Shown one piece after another: positions 1 to 12,854 of a stretch of DNA of 64,000 nt. The translations under genes and the position numbers were made by a program. Each line of letters starts with the position of its first letter. The stretch's first letter is position 1. The notes under the pieces were generated by a model, which ran no database searches, was not told the origin of the DNA, and saw nothing but the letters and a program-made list of their open reading frames with translations. Source of the stretch: Serripes groenlandicus (taxonomy: Eukaryota > Mollusca > Bivalvia > Cardiida > Cardiidae); assembly GCA_031761405.1 (NCBI GenBank), contig JASEVX010000005.1, positions 9,583,040 to 9,647,039 of the forward strand, written 5' to 3'.

Positions 1-361
1 AACACATGTTTCAGATATCCAATACAGACCTGAGAATGCATACACTCAAAGATAAGCAAACACATGTTTTAGATATCCAATACAGACCTGAGAATGCATA
101 CAATCAATGATATGCAAACACATGTTTCAGATATCCAATACAGACCTGAGAATGCATACAATCAATGATATGCAAACACATGTTTTAGATATCCAATGCA
201 GCCCTGATAATGCATACAATCAATGATATGCAAACACATGTTTTAGATATCCAATGCAGCCCTGAGAATGCATACACTCAATGATATGCAAACACATGTT
301 TTAGATATCTAATGCAGCCCTGAGAATGCATACACTCAATGATATGCAAACACATGTTTTA
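1..361. repeat. 58-bp tandem satellite, about 6 copies
   Basis: The motif AACACATGTTT recurs at 1, 59, 117, 175, 233, 291 and 349, giving a 58-bp period with a few substitutions per copy. The array is cut by the window start and stops at about 361. No coding potential is apparent. Confidence 0.9.
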
Positions 362-1784
362 GCGACTATTTGGGTAAACTTTGACCTTTATTTGTAATAG
401 TATAGCGATGCGAATTTTGGAACATTACATTGCTGTTCTTCTTTTGTGATTCTAGTGTCAGGATTCTTTATTCCGTAAGCTTTGCAATTTTTCCAGTTCC
501 ATATATGAATAACCTAACTCATAATACAACGATCAAGTCAAGACAACATGTGGACGCTGTTAATCCAACGGCTATATTCAAGAAATATAAATAGTTGAGG
601 ATGTTCAACTATCATATATGAAAATGATAAGAAAGGACCGTGTCTAGGTAGAAAATACCAAACGCAGATAGATAAGAGGGATAGGCAACTCCACCTGTAC
701 ACCTGTTATCTGGTTAAAATATCACACATAGAAATAAAATTGTCCAAATTTTCACATTTTGTAGCAAATAAAACTTTGAAATCACATTTGGCACATAAAC
801 AAAACATACATATTCTGAAAGCTTAACATTTCAACTAAAGTTAGAGATACAATGAACAACTGGATATTTTTTTGTATTTTGAACACAGACTGGTTTAAAA
901 GAAACAGATATTGGGATTTCTGAATTATATTAATTTTTCCAAAATTAATAGACTGACATTTATCAAAACCTGTAGTATATTAAGATATGTTTATCTACTG
1001 CAGTAGAAGAATGTTTAAACTTCTAGAATTTTTATTTAATTGAGTTTAAAACATTGTGGTAAAATGAGAAATTGCTAATCATGAACATTTTCTTCTTTTG
1101 CCACTATTTCTTTATAAGTCGTCTGCTGCAGATGGCCGCCTCGGGTGCGCCAGATCTCGGATTCAATCCTTTGCCATACCAATTACTCTAAAACATATTT
1201 TCTTGTTTTGAAGAGTTTTTTAGTTTTACTTGCTACAAATGTTGGCACGGGTGATATTTTTGTATACAGTTTAGTTACCTATCCCTCTTATCTACGTCCC
1301 TGACTCATGCATTGCAGATCAATTGCATATTGTTTAATCCTAATCCCGATGACGTTTAATACCTGTTTGCAAATGCAGTTTGAATTGATGCTTAATACGA
1401 TACAAACGTATTGCTTAAAATGGAATATAACAGGAGAAATAGTAAATTCGTTTATAACAGGAAAACAAACAGTTTAACCAAAGAGAAGATGAGAATGTAA
1501 AACTACTTTTTGAAGGAATAAAATATTAAGTTATCTACAAATATTGCCTTGCTCATTTATTCGATAACACAGCGATTGTTTTTGTTTTATATCATGTCAA
1601 TATAATTAGTTATTTATAAACTATTCTACACACCATGGGCTCTTGCGATTTATTTGATTTAAATCACGCACTCATATACGACAAAGGGCGTATTGTCATC
1701 TTTCAATATAGTTGTGTTCGTTTCAGTAATGGTAAAAATTATATGCCATTGTTGACGTTACGGAAAACTATTAATTACTTCTGA
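362..1784. other. intergenic, no gene seen
   Basis: AT-rich sequence without a convincing reading frame. A short GTCGTCTGCTGCAG stretch near 1118 matches the end of the palindromic short elements annotated at 57.3, 59.5 and 63.3 kb, so a decayed copy is likely here. Confidence 0.5.
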
Positions 1785-2450
1785 CCTTTCCGCGACCCGG
1801 TTGCTCAGCTGGTAGCGACAAGGGCTATCAATTCATATGTTGTGAATCTCTGCCACCATTTGTATCGACGTTAGCCGGAACATGGTGAATATAAGATCCT
1901 TTCTCCACTGAAGCTTCCCATTAGGTATCACTGGACACGAATTATCCGTTGTCAAATAATATATAAGAGCGGTAACCCTGTTAAAAGTAATCGAATTGCA
2001 ACATGGCGGTAAAATATATGTAGATCTCCTCTTGTAAATGAAGTAGTTGTTGAGAAATAGCCCTAACGAAAGCGGAGGGAATGAAATAGCAATCAAAAGG
2101 TCTATAACTCGTAAAACCGGAATAGGTTGAATAAATTCCACATCTCATATTGCTAGTGAAGTTTCCCCTAGCGTGTTATTAAGTTCAAAACAGTGGGACA
2201 TAGTTTAGACAAACATGGGATGGACAAACATTAAAAGAGAAATATCTTAGTGAACAATCATCGAACCGGAACGTGTTAATATATGCTCATCTTCTCTTGT
2301 TAGTGAAGCTTCCCATAAAGTTTCATGGAATTCAAATCAATAGATGCCGAGAAGCCCGGACAAAAGCGGGAATGACGGATGGAAAGACGGACGGACCGGA
2401 CCGTCCACAATATGCTCCCCCGGAATATTTTCGGGAGCAGAAAAAAATAT
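1785..2450. repeat. decayed interspersed repeats with tRNA-like head
   Basis: A tRNA-like A-box stretch (GGTTGCTCAGCTGGTAGCG) lies near 1798. Downstream, a GACGGACGG-rich end followed by a CTCCC...GGGAG hairpin at about 2412-2440 resembles the terminus of a common molluscan interspersed repeat. Boundaries are uncertain. Confidence 0.35.
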
Positions 2451-3605
2451 AATAGGATATTGCATCAATATAATTAATCAGAATTGTTGCTTTCGTGACG
2501 CTCAGCATAAATCGTTCAACATTCAAGCCATATTGTTTGGTTGAAAGACATAGCAAGCAGGGGATATACGAATATTGGTAAATACTTTTAGCTTCCATAG
2601 ACATCTCCAAAACCACTGGACCGATGTCAACTTAAATATATTTTAATTACAGTTTCTATTCTTTTCAGTTTCATTCCATCCTTAATACACTTTTAACTGA
2701 TATTATCATTTACAAATTTGTTATAAGATGGGTTTAGATATGCGATAAGAGCTCTCCAATTTGGAGGTGAATTTCCTCTCTGGGAATTCATTGTACGTTA
2801 TACGGTGGGCTAACCTATAGACAGGTACCCATAAATCATTTATATCTTGCCGAATATCGTTGAAATGTTGCTAATTGCATCTTGATCCATTTATTTACTA
2901 TGACTTTCACGTTATTCGTTTATTTACAAATAAACGTTTTGTCTGTTATTTGTTATACTGAAATGGTGTGTTGGATCTAGAAGGCGCTCAACCAGGTGGA
3001 TAAACTAAACTATAAACATGCTTTAACATGTGTATAGATTAGCTGTCCAACTGTGAAGTTTGTTTGTAACTGAATTACTTCTAGGTAATGTCTTATACAA
3101 AACAATATTTCTCAGAAATATAAAGTACAACCCTACAAGTTATCTTCTGTCACCTTCGACACAACTATGCCTGGAGACATATATAATACCCTATCGTCAT
3201 GAAATGTTGTCAGAGTGTTTCTGTGGATCACCTGAGAGTAAATACAAGGTCAACATATAAGTTTTAAGGAAAACCTTCTTGATACTTTAGAAGTAACATT
3301 ATATTGAAAATAATCATGTAAATTAGTCTTTGTTATTTATATTTGGCTCGTCACGATAAAACGTGAATGTTTTTGCTTTTTGAAAATTCGTCACCTTTGG
3401 TCATAAATATGTCTCAGGTGATCCATATAGGGCCATATCGTCCTTCTTGTTTAATCTTTAAATGGTACATACCGAAGTTCACTATTCCATTACTAGAATT
3501 ATGCTTGCACATCTATACATGAAGTCACCATCACAGCATTATTGTGTTAATGCATCGATTTAGATCAAGTCATATAAAAAGGTCTCCATAGTTATATATA
3601 TCATC
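2451..3605. other. intergenic, no gene seen
   Basis: AT-rich sequence with only short random frames. No repeat structure was recognised. Confidence 0.45.
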
Positions 3606-3609
3606 TCAC

Positions 3610-4215
3610 GCGAGCACGCAGTGCGTGTTGAGATTTTGTGATCATCGGTGTCGTCTCTCCGCCAAGCCATTACCATTTGTATGCAAACAACTTCTCCTCA
3701 TAAACCAACGAAACAAATTCAAAAGAATTCCACATGAATGTTCCTTAGGTGGTCCTCTTGCAATGGTGTTCAATGCATTGAACACCATGTATAACTTTGG
3801 TTGCTGCGGCATTATAAAGGCGGGAATTTCCAGAACATTAAAAATCTCCTTGAGTGACTCCCTACCAATATTGTTAAAATTATACCAATTAATTGGAAAT
3901 CACTATCGCCAGTTGTCAGAGCTTGTGTTCCTTACATGTGTATTGTATAGTTACAACTTATACAAGCTTCTCGACCTAATGTATGCTTCCGAGTTTTAAT
4001 TAAGTTGGCACATGGGTCCCTTGGTGCAACTTTTCAAAGAATCAGAGTTCACACTGTCCGTTTTCATTTGAGCCATTGGCTACAGGTGGCTCAGAAAGAA
4101 AAAAATCTGAGCTAAACAAAAAACCTTAACCGGACAACCACGCCGACGCCGACGACGACGCCAGGGTCATGGCAATAGCTCTCGTGTTTTCAAAAGTCGA
4201 GCTAAAAATGCATGT
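3610..4215 (-). repeat. interspersed repeat, reverse copy of the 55.8-57.25 kb family
   Basis: The stretch at 3640-3790 is, in reverse complement, similar to 57040-57200 (the block running from the AAGGAACATTC motif through AGGAGAAG to a final tail). At 4080-4210 a block rich in CGACGCCGACG is followed by GTCGAGCTAAAAA, a typical end of this kind of repeat. The longer frame across 3625-3999 is repeat-derived, not a gene. Confidence 0.5.
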
Positions 4216-5440
4216 GTCTATAATCCAATTTCACTCCAAATGTTTGCTGCATAAATCAACTATGCTTAAGTTATCAGAAAAATGTTCATTGTTAAGGATC
4301 AGACATAACTTACCGTTTATTGCACATATCTTGGTAGTTTAGAAGCTGTGATTAACACTTTCAAGTTGGGTGTTACAAGGATTAGAGGGTTACTTATCAT
4401 AATTGTTTCTTAAGGATTATAACAAACTAGAAAGATGTCAATTGGAGCAACTATTCTGCTTGAAAGTGTTTAGGAGCTTGATTTCCTTAGATGTACGTGG
4501 ACAACGATCTTAGTTCTGTTACACATGTTAGCGAAATAGGACCTTAATGGTCCTAAAGTAAATAATAATTTGTTAGAAAACTAAGTATAATGACTTATTT
4601 CACCTTTAATTTCAATCTTTTATTGGTAAATATTGACAAACTGCTTTTTCAAAGTGACTAACCCCATTCGTAAAGGAAGGAATTCATATTTAACAAACAT
4701 TTCGTGTTTACATACACATGCAACCGCCTGTCTGACCTTAATTTACGAATACAAACGCAACCGTCCCACAACTACTTTCAGTGCTTTGATTTTCTTTCTC
4801 TTTCTGTATATGTTTATTTTCAAATTGCATTGTCCTGTCAGTATATATCAGTGTGTGTATACCACGTGACATTTGACGTCATATTTGCATCGTCAGACAG
4901 CAATAATTGCTCTTAATAAGAAGTATATACAATGGTAACTTTTTTATTTCTTCACCCTTTTTAATGAAACATGGAGCAGTCTACGCGGCTTACAATGTCC
5001 TATCTACGTTTTTTTGTTTACAGGAGTTTGATTGGTGGGCTAGTTTTGCAACCTGTTCCCAATATCCAGTTTTGATAATGCTCCGGCTGTCGGCGATCTT
5101 AGTAAATCTTAAGAAAAGGTTCGTCGAAGTGTTTGAAGAAACTAAACCACTAATCAAACTCCGTTTTAAACCGGAAATAAGGCTCTGTAAGAGGCGTAGA
5201 CTGCGCCACGTTTCATAAAAAATGATGAAGAAATAAAAATGTTACCTTTTTTTATAATATTACACCGAAGTAAAATAGTGCTGTCCGCCGTAGCATTTGT
5301 AACGTTAAAGTGACGTGGTAAACACACAATGTACATACATACGTTATTATATAAAAAGGTATTGTTAACATTGTCAATAAACGGGGTTCCTACTAAGAGG
5401 ACCTGAACACAATCAATAGAAAGGCACTAGTGATAAAAGT
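4216..5440. other. intergenic, no gene seen
   Basis: Several frames of 70-100 codons (for example 4907-5218) have no recognisable domain and no splice context. I do not call them genes. Confidence 0.4.
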
Positions 5441-5991
5441 ACGAAAGACCGACCGTTGGTGACTTCCAAACTTCACATTTCAAACTTCACACTTCAGACT
5501 TCACACTTCACACTTCGCATTTCACACTTCACACTTCACACCTCACCCTTAAAACTTCACACTTAACACTTCATAGATAATATGTTTGAAGTGTGAAGTT
5601 TGAAGTCTGAAGTTTGAAATTCAGACTTCACACTTCATAGATAATATGTTTGAAGTGTGAAGTGTGAAGTGTAAAGCATGAAGTCTAAATTTCATACTTC
5701 ACACTTCAAACTTCATAATTCAGACCTCAAACTTCATAGATAATATGTTTGAAGTGTGAAATTTGAAGTTTGAAGTTTGAAGTCTGAAGTTTGAAGTATG
5801 AAGTTTGAAGTATGAAGTTTGAAGTGTGAAGTGTAAAGTGTGAAGTGTGAAGTGTGAAGTTTGAAGTGTGAAGTGTGAAATTCAGACTTCATAATTCACA
5901 CTTCACACTTGAAACATATTATCTATGAAGTGTGAAGTATGAAGTGTGAAATGTGAACTATGAAGTTTGGACGTCATCACCGGTCTATCGT
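5441..5991. mobile_element. foldback element built from ACTTCAC-type heptamers
   Basis: The ends are inverted: ACGAAAGACCG at 5441 and, reversed, ACGATAGACCGG at about 5991, each followed inward by TCCAAACTTCA. The interior is a degenerate array of 7-mers (CTTCACA on the left, TGTGAAG on the right), with orientation switching several times around GATAATATGTTTGAAG. The whole 550 bp can fold on itself. There is no coding capacity, so it would be non-autonomous. The family is not identified and no certain target-site duplication is visible. Confidence 0.65.
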
Positions 5992-7289
5992 ATAAAATAG
6001 CACTATAATTTCGTACTGATATTATAAACATACATACAACAAATCTCCAGCAGACGACTTTGAAAGAATTTGCACAAATACATGAAACCGTATTTTTGTC
6101 AACTTATGTCTAATCGTGCTGACAATTGCAATATAGATTAAAGAGATATACGCCATCTTATTATATGCATTTCATGTCAAACACTCAAAAATCGAACACA
6201 AACATATCATATCGTCGAAACAGATTATCTCGTGGATCGGAGAAAAGTCTTATAACGCGTGTATCCGTACTGACTGTTAATAGGTTAACTGCCTGCCAAC
6301 GCCACCTGATTGACGTGACGTAATGCTGAACATAGCTTTGGGTTATGTAACAATGCCAGTTGCGTTGTATTTCTGCATCAGGTTTCGTATCGTGTTATTG
6401 TGAACTCCCATTCATGCAAATGATATGAACAAACAATACATTTACTTTCAATAATTATTTAAATCATAACTGATGGTTACCTAACATGTATATAACCATT
6501 TTTTTTTGAGTTATTAACAATAAGGGAATTTTGAAACTAACCTCAAATTGGTAGATACCTGCGTTGACAATTTCAATGGTTATTCCACGTTGCTCAATTA
6601 ACAATCGCCCCGTTTTGTGTTATTGTTAAACATTCCAAAATGACCTCGTTCTAATAAAGTTTCGTGCCATCACACCCTTTCCTGTGCATTTGTAGAGTCA
6701 TTGTTTTACGCTCCGGTTCTTCATAAATCGGAAAATCTGACCAAATACTGCCTCGAATATGTCATGTAAACTTATTGATATATACAAAAGTTATAATCAA
6801 TCAAAATGTGCACTGTTATAAGTTTTATTAATTGTATATGGAAAACCTCAATAAATAATAGTACACTTATTTAATAAAGTCGACATCAGCCAGCAAAAAA
6901 TTGTGGTAAATGCAGACATTGCTCATGGTGAGCGATTACTGCTTTTACCACAATGTTTTCAAACGTTTTATGCTACACATCTATCTAAAAGTGGGAGAGA
7001 GTTGAGGCTGGGTTATTCTAGTCTGAGAGATATGTGTCCCCGTCTTCATGTGTTTTTACGTGTAACGTTTAACTCTTTATTCCCAAATAAATATGCAAAT
7101 TGACACATGTTCAGCCGACAACTTTTTAAGGCGATGTGACAAACAATCTTCTGTTCCCTTTAATGTTTTCCTAGTTCACAAATTATTATTGATTACGCAC
7201 ACTGCAATAAAATACAAATTAATGCTTTCCCATGTACAGCAGCAGCAATCGACTTTGAAAGCATATATATACTTATATGAAATATTTTT
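5992..7289. other. intergenic, no gene seen
   Basis: AT-rich spacer. CAGCAGACGAC near 6050 is again the end motif of the palindromic short element family. Confidence 0.4.
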
Positions 7290-7620
7290 GAAATAAAGTT
7301 AAAAACATTGTGATAAAAGAAGACATTTCTAATTATTGCAATTTGTCCTTTTGCCTCATTGGAATAGATATAAACACATTGTGACAAAGGGAGAAATTTC
7401 TAAGTATGTGCAATGTGTCCTTTCGCCGCATTGGAAATAAGTTAAAAACATTGTGATAAAAGGAGACATTTCTTATTATTTGAAATTTGTCCTTTTGCAT
7501 CATTGGAATAGAAATAAACAAATTGTGACAGAAGGAGAAATTTCTAATTATTTCCATTTTGTCATTTTGCAATGTTTTTAAAAGTCGTCTACAGCAAATG
7601 CGTCAAAAGGTGTAAGCAAG
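7290..7620. repeat. palindromic short element, amplified about 4 times in tandem
   Basis: The motif AACATTGTGATAAAAGGAGA recurs in variants at about 7301, 7372, 7446 and 7517 (period near 72), each followed by an imperfect complement such as TTTGTCCTTTTGC. The segment ends with GTCGTCTACAGC, as in the copies at 57.3 and 59.5 kb. It is a hairpin MITE-like unit in local tandem. Confidence 0.6.
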
Positions 7621-7904
7621 TGGGAAAGGGCTCCTGGAAAACCTATATGGGTTTTTTTGGTAAATGTGTATGATAATGATTAGTCTGTGTGCATCAGGAC
7701 CATCCGATGTAAATCTTCTTTGACTAATACGCAAACATTAGAGGTCCCAACGAGCAAGTTGTCAAGGTCTACACTTATCATAAATGCCCCAAGGTTGGTT
7801 TTCTCAAAGCGCTGCTCAAGGATGTTTTTTTTGCATTAGATCGCACACGTATGCAATGTCATAAGCACATAGTCAAAGAAATTTTGAAATATTATTGGTT
7901 CTCT

Positions 7905-8190
7905 CTTCTAGAGACCCTTAAAGTCGGTCTTCGTTTCTGTCCGTTTGTTTGTTTGTTTGTTTGTTTGTGGCAAGCGTAGCGCCAAAACTATTCAACGGAT
8001 TTCGACCAAACTTGGTAGGGATGAATGGTCTAGGCTCTAGTTGTTTCCTTTGTAGTATGGTCGCCATAAAAACCACCGTTGCTATGGAAACGGGCGAAAA
8101 CCACAGTTTTTCGAATTTAGAAACCACTCGGTGTGCGTTGTGTAGCCCATCAGTTGCTACATCGAATGATCGTCCCAATTTTTGATCCGT
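7905..8190. repeat. interspersed repeat with (TTTG)n start
   Basis: A TTTG microsatellite at 7945-7967 is followed by a stretch (ACGGATTTCGACCAAACTTGG) that resembles a widespread invertebrate interspersed repeat. Both strands are open here only by chance. Confidence 0.35.
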
Positions 8191-9178
8191 CTCTTCGTTT
8201 TCTTAATATTTAAGTTGCCTTAAGGGGTAACATTTCCGCGGAAAACACAGACACGTCAAAACTTAATATATCGACACAAACATAAATGGTTTCCTACTAC
8301 CTGATCGCTGATTGGCTAAAAATCCGGACACGACCAAAAATCGACTTACCAGAGAGCACTTCACATAGCCATTACAACTTCCGTTTCCCGTACTTTTACA
8401 CGAGGAAAAGAAATATTCAAGTGAATTTGACGCTGTTCTCGCGACAACTCGATAGCTTGTTTCAATATTCGTGCGGTGGCGTGAGAGTAGAGACAAGAGA
8501 GAACCATCGTCGAGTATGCTTGTGTACACTAGCCTTAACCTGATGATAAATGATTTTAATGTTTAAATCGTGTGGTATGTTATTAGAAAATTCCATAGGG
8601 TTGTATAAGTAATTAGTAACAGAATATACATAGAAAAAAAAGAAGAAGAACAAAACGTATTTTTTAATGTTTAATAGCCATTGTTTCATTTAAACAAATG
8701 AATTCTATTTTGGATTAAAGCCCCAAAAGATAATATCTCACCTCTTGTCTGATATTAACCCTTCAATGAATGGGGCCACGTTGAATATGTTTTTAAGATA
8801 TTTTGGGGTTTGTTACCCTCGCACTCGGCAATGTAACCAATGGGAATGAATCCACCAATAAAATAACAGATTTTTCACTTCTGGTACGAAATTTGAGCTA
8901 CCAAACTGCTACACCGAACACAAGTCCGTTTACTAATATATACCGTTATCGTGTCTCGGCTAGAACATTTGTTTTAAATATCATAATCAGATTTAAACTA
9001 TGTCACCAAAACATGTGTCATTGAACGCCGTTGCAACAGACGAAGGTTGAAGAAAAAAGTTTAGAAAGGAGAAATCACTCAAAGTCATCATGGTTCTTCT
9101 ATCCAATTATTTTGAACTTCATATCAAAGAAATATTTTCTTTTCATATATTTCATCATGAGATGTATAAACACGACCA
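8191..9178. other. intergenic, no gene seen
   Basis: No gene, RNA or clear repeat recognised. Short frames on both strands near 8263-8543 overlap each other and show no domain. Confidence 0.4.
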
Positions 9179-9302
9179 CTATACACCATTACAAAAGTCA
9201 TGGGATACAAATACGTATTGTCATTCGAACAATGCTCCGACTATACACTATTACAAAAGGCATGGGTTACAAATACGTATTGTCATTCGAACAATGCTCA
9301 TA
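9179..9302. repeat. 62-bp tandem duplication
   Basis: Two copies, 9179-9240 and 9241-9302, share ATTACAAAAG, CATGGG, and CAAATACGTATTGTCATTCG with few differences. The duplication is a multiple of two minus one codon, so frames shift between the copies. Confidence 0.8.
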
Positions 9303-9509
9303 TCTTATCATCTCAATGTACAGGTTATGTTGTCCAAAATTGACTACGTATTAACATACTTTAAAGTGGTATAGCTGGCGAAGCCAACCGATTTAAAACT
9401 AAACTTTTAGCACAGTTTCATAGAACTAAAAAGCCTTGTTATAAGCCCAAAGCGATTTAATTACTGAGTTTCGGAAGGTAAATCTAGTTTCATAATTATC
9501 AGTTTTATT

Positions 9510-9620
9510 ATGGTTTTTTGCATGTATCTAAAAATCGATCGTTAATTACCGTTAAAATTAAGTTAGGATAATACCAGTTCATTTAGAAGATTGTAATGTA
9601 GAGTGCCGATTGTGGTATAA
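9510..9620. repeat. dispersed repeat piece, also at 16945-17045
   Basis: The run from GCATGTATCTA through AGTTAGGATA, ACCAGTTC, TTTAGAAGATTG to GTGCCGAT is shared with 16945-17045 in the same order and strand. Confidence 0.65.
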
Positions 9621-9904
9621 TAGTAGTCAAACACAGCTTCTGGTTTCAAGAAAGACTTTTAATAACATATATACAACATAGCGTTAGACCTGTCAGTTCC
9701 TAGACCTGGACTGACAAGCAGTACTTCAGACTAGGAGTCAAGCCCCATACTAAAGAAATAGAACAGCTTTTATAGGCTTTCCTAACATGTTCTCTAACAG
9801 TATATGTGCGTATTTGTTGACAATTGTATAATGTACTTCCTAGTGAAAAAACGCGGCACAGAAATAAGATGCTACTCTTTATTTCACACCGATGTAGAAA
9901 GGCT

Positions 9905-11670
9905 AGGAAGCACTGGTTTATTTGTCGTCGTTACCTAATCACTGGTTAATTTGTCGTTGTTACTGAAGCACCGATTAATGTGTTGTCCTTACTGAATCAC
10001 TGCTTAATTTATCGTCGTAACTGAATTACTGGTTAATGTATCGTTATTATTGAATCACTGTTTCATTTGTCGTCATTACTGAATAACTGGTTAATTTGTC
10101 GTCGTTACTGAACCACTGGTTAGTGTGTAGTCGTTACTGAATCTCTGGTAAATTTGTCGTCGTTACTGAATCGCTGATTAAGTTGTTACGTTACTGAAAT
10201 GCTGGTTAAGTTGTCGTCGCTACACTATCGCTGGTTAATGTGTCGTCATTTTTCGCTACTGAATCTCTGGTAAATGTGTCGTCATTACTGAATGTGTCGT
10301 CCTTATTCGTTGCTGGATCACTGGTAAATATGACGTCATTACTGAATGTGTCGTCGTTATTCGTTGCTGGATCACTGGTAAATATGTCGTCATTACTGAA
10401 TGTGTCGTCGTTATTCGTTGCTGGATCACTGGTAAATATGTCGTGATTACTGAATGTGACGTCGTTATTCGTTGCTGAATCACTGGTAAATGTGTCGTCG
10501 TTATTCGTTGCTGATCACTGGTAAATGTGTCGTCATAACTGAATATGTCGTCGTTATTCGTTGCTAGATCACTGGTAAATATGTCGTCATTACTGAATGT
10601 ATAATCGTTATTCGTTGCTGGATCACTGGTAAATATGTCGTCATTACTGAATGTGACGTCGTTATTCGTTGCTGAATCACTGGTAAATGTGTCGTCATTA
10701 CTGAATGTGTCGTCGTTATTCGTAGCTGGATCACTGATAAATATGTCGTCATTACTGAATGTGAAGTCGTTATTCGTTGCTGGATCACTGGTCGTCGTTA
10801 CTGAATCGCTGGTTATTTTGTCGTCGTTACTGAATCACTGATAAGTTTGACCTCGTTACTAAATCGCTTGTTAATTTGTCGTCGATACTAAATCACTGTT
10901 TAATTTGTAGTCGTTTCTGAATCACTAAATTGTATGTCATCGTTACTGAATCACTGGTTTATTTGTCGTCGTTACTGAATCGCTGACTAATGTGTCGTCG
11001 TTATTCGTTTCTGAATCACTGGTATATGTGTCGTCGTTACTGAATCACTGGTAAATGTGTCGTCGTTACTGAATCACTGATTAATTTCTCGTCGGTAATG
11101 AATCATTGGTCAATTTCTCGTCGTAACTGAATCACTGGGTAATGTGTCGTCGTTACTGAATCACTGGTTAATTTGTCGTCGTTACTGAATCACTGGTTAA
11201 TTTGTCGTCGTTACTGAATCACTGGTTAATTTGTCGTCGTTACTGAATCACTGGTTAATTTGTCGTCATTACTGAATCACTGGTTAATTTGTCGTCGTTA
11301 CTGAATCACTGATTAATTTCTCGTCGGTAATGAATCATTGGTCAATTTGTCGTCGTAACTGAATCACTGGGTAATGTGTCGTCGTTACTGAATCACTGGT
11401 AAATGTGTCGTCGTTACTGAATCACTGGTAAGTGTGTCGTCGTTACTGAATCACTGGTAAATGTGTCGTCGTTACTGAATCATCGCTGCGTTTGTTGTCG
11501 TCGTTACTGAATCATCGCTGCGTTTGTTGTCGTCGTTATTACATCACTTGTTAATATGTCGTCGTTATTGAGTTGCTAGTTAATGTGTCGTCGTTATTGA
11601 ATCGCTTGTTAATGCTTCGTCGTTATTGAATCGCTTGTTAATGCTTCGTCGTTACTGAATCCCTGTTGAA
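9905..11670. repeat. 1.77-kb minisatellite, 28-30 bp units
   Basis: The core GTCGTCGTTACTGAATCACT and GGTTAATTT recur some 50-60 times. A higher-order form with ATTCGTTGCTGGATCACTGG alternates with the basic unit in 10255-10790. The near-homogeneous stretch at 11130-11300 points to recent expansion. The open frames on both strands (10240-10841) are repeat artefacts. Confidence 0.92.
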
Positions 11671-12349
11671 ACGCTGTTTAGCACCTCTCAACTAATCACA
11701 ATCGAGAATCATCTGTAAATGTTTACATAAGATACCTATTCTATTTCAATCATCAAGACGGTCGGCTAGGTAAAAGTCATGTCTTTAAGGTCGTGTTGAA
11801 TTTACATACGTTTCATTTGTTCCTATTCTCCGAATAATTTAAACTAATCGGCAAATACGGCTCTCGTCTGGTTCTGAGTACGACATAGTATAAGTGTATG
11901 TTTAGTAAACATTGAAATTGCATGAATGGTAACAAGAAGATAAGAACATTGTCTCCACAAAACCTGTCTTCCTCCAACGTTGATATCAATAGGTCTGTAT
12001 TATGCCCCAACATGTCGTGTAAACCAATCAGAACATTACCTGAAATGAGCAAACACAGATGAACGAGCAAAGTGAAGTAATAGTTGATCCATAATTTGTG
12101 AACACTGAACATTCAAAAATGATAACGACGGATTACCATAATTGACCCCGCAGCATATTCATAATTGGAAATACAAAGGTCCGTACGAAGCCCATCCATG
12201 TGGTGTAAAAAAAGAGGTTATAATTGAAGCCGTTGCAAATAATGACTTGTAACGAAATGAAGTTTTTCAATGAAATGCGTTGGTCGAAACCTCGCGATTT
12301 TTGAATAAAAGTTCAAAAAAGTTCAAATCAGGTACATGACAAAGAAATC
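11671..12349. other. intergenic, no gene seen
   Basis: A 99-codon minus-strand frame at 11813-12112 has no recognisable domain and no splice context. Nothing else was noted. Confidence 0.4.
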
Positions 12350-12850
12350 TCGTTAGAGCAATTTCAAGATTATTTAAACAAATTATCGGCCGACACATAT
12401 ACATCATTAAATATCGAGGTGTATACAGATTTCAGCCACCATGATCAAAACACGAAATCGGCAACATTTGACGAATTAGTACATTGAAGGAACTATATAA
12501 AAATAGGTACCAATAAAGTATGCTCCTCTGATGGTATAATCTACGAATATTTACTGAGAGCATACCTTTTATGGGAATTGCACTTTTCTTGGTCTTTCAT
12601 TACATTGAAGAGTCAGAAGAAAATTTCCCGTTCACTTGGTGTAAAGGGTTAATCATATTTTATAAGAAGGGTGATCCACCCGATCCTAATAATTATAGAG
12701 GTATTGCTTTATCTAGCTGTTTTGCAAATATATTAAATAATAGGCTTAATGAATTTGACGGAGGAATATGATATTCTGACAGAAGCTCAAGTAGTTTATG
12801 TATTGAGATATAGCACAATGGATGCAGTATTTATTTTATAACACACTATT
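12350..12850 (+). pseudogene. LINE reverse-transcriptase fragment (N-terminal part)
   Basis: A degraded non-LTR retrotransposon reverse transcriptase. About 12500-12550 encodes a stretch like the family's 'G.D.I..EYL' motif, with a frame change before the next block. In the frame at 12571-12771 the diagnostic KKGDPPDPNNYRGIALSSC is clear, followed by ILNNRLNEF. After about 12760 the similarity continues in another frame (LTEAQ ... STMDAVFIL). The frameshifts and the lack of catalytic YADD in the segment show it is a dead fragment. It may belong with the LINE tail at 31 kb, but it lies 18 kb away. Confidence 0.8.
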
Positions 12851-12854
12851 TACA

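Noticed and set aside
1..361. CRISPR-like array
   Set aside because: Repeats are contiguous 58-bp satellite units without unique spacers, in a eukaryotic context.
3625..3999. 124-codon plus-strand gene
   Set aside because: The region is a reverse copy of an interspersed repeat also at 57 kb.
10240..10841. Frames of about 70 codons repeating SLLNVSSLFVAGS or its opposite-strand version
   Set aside because: Produced by the composite minisatellite unit.
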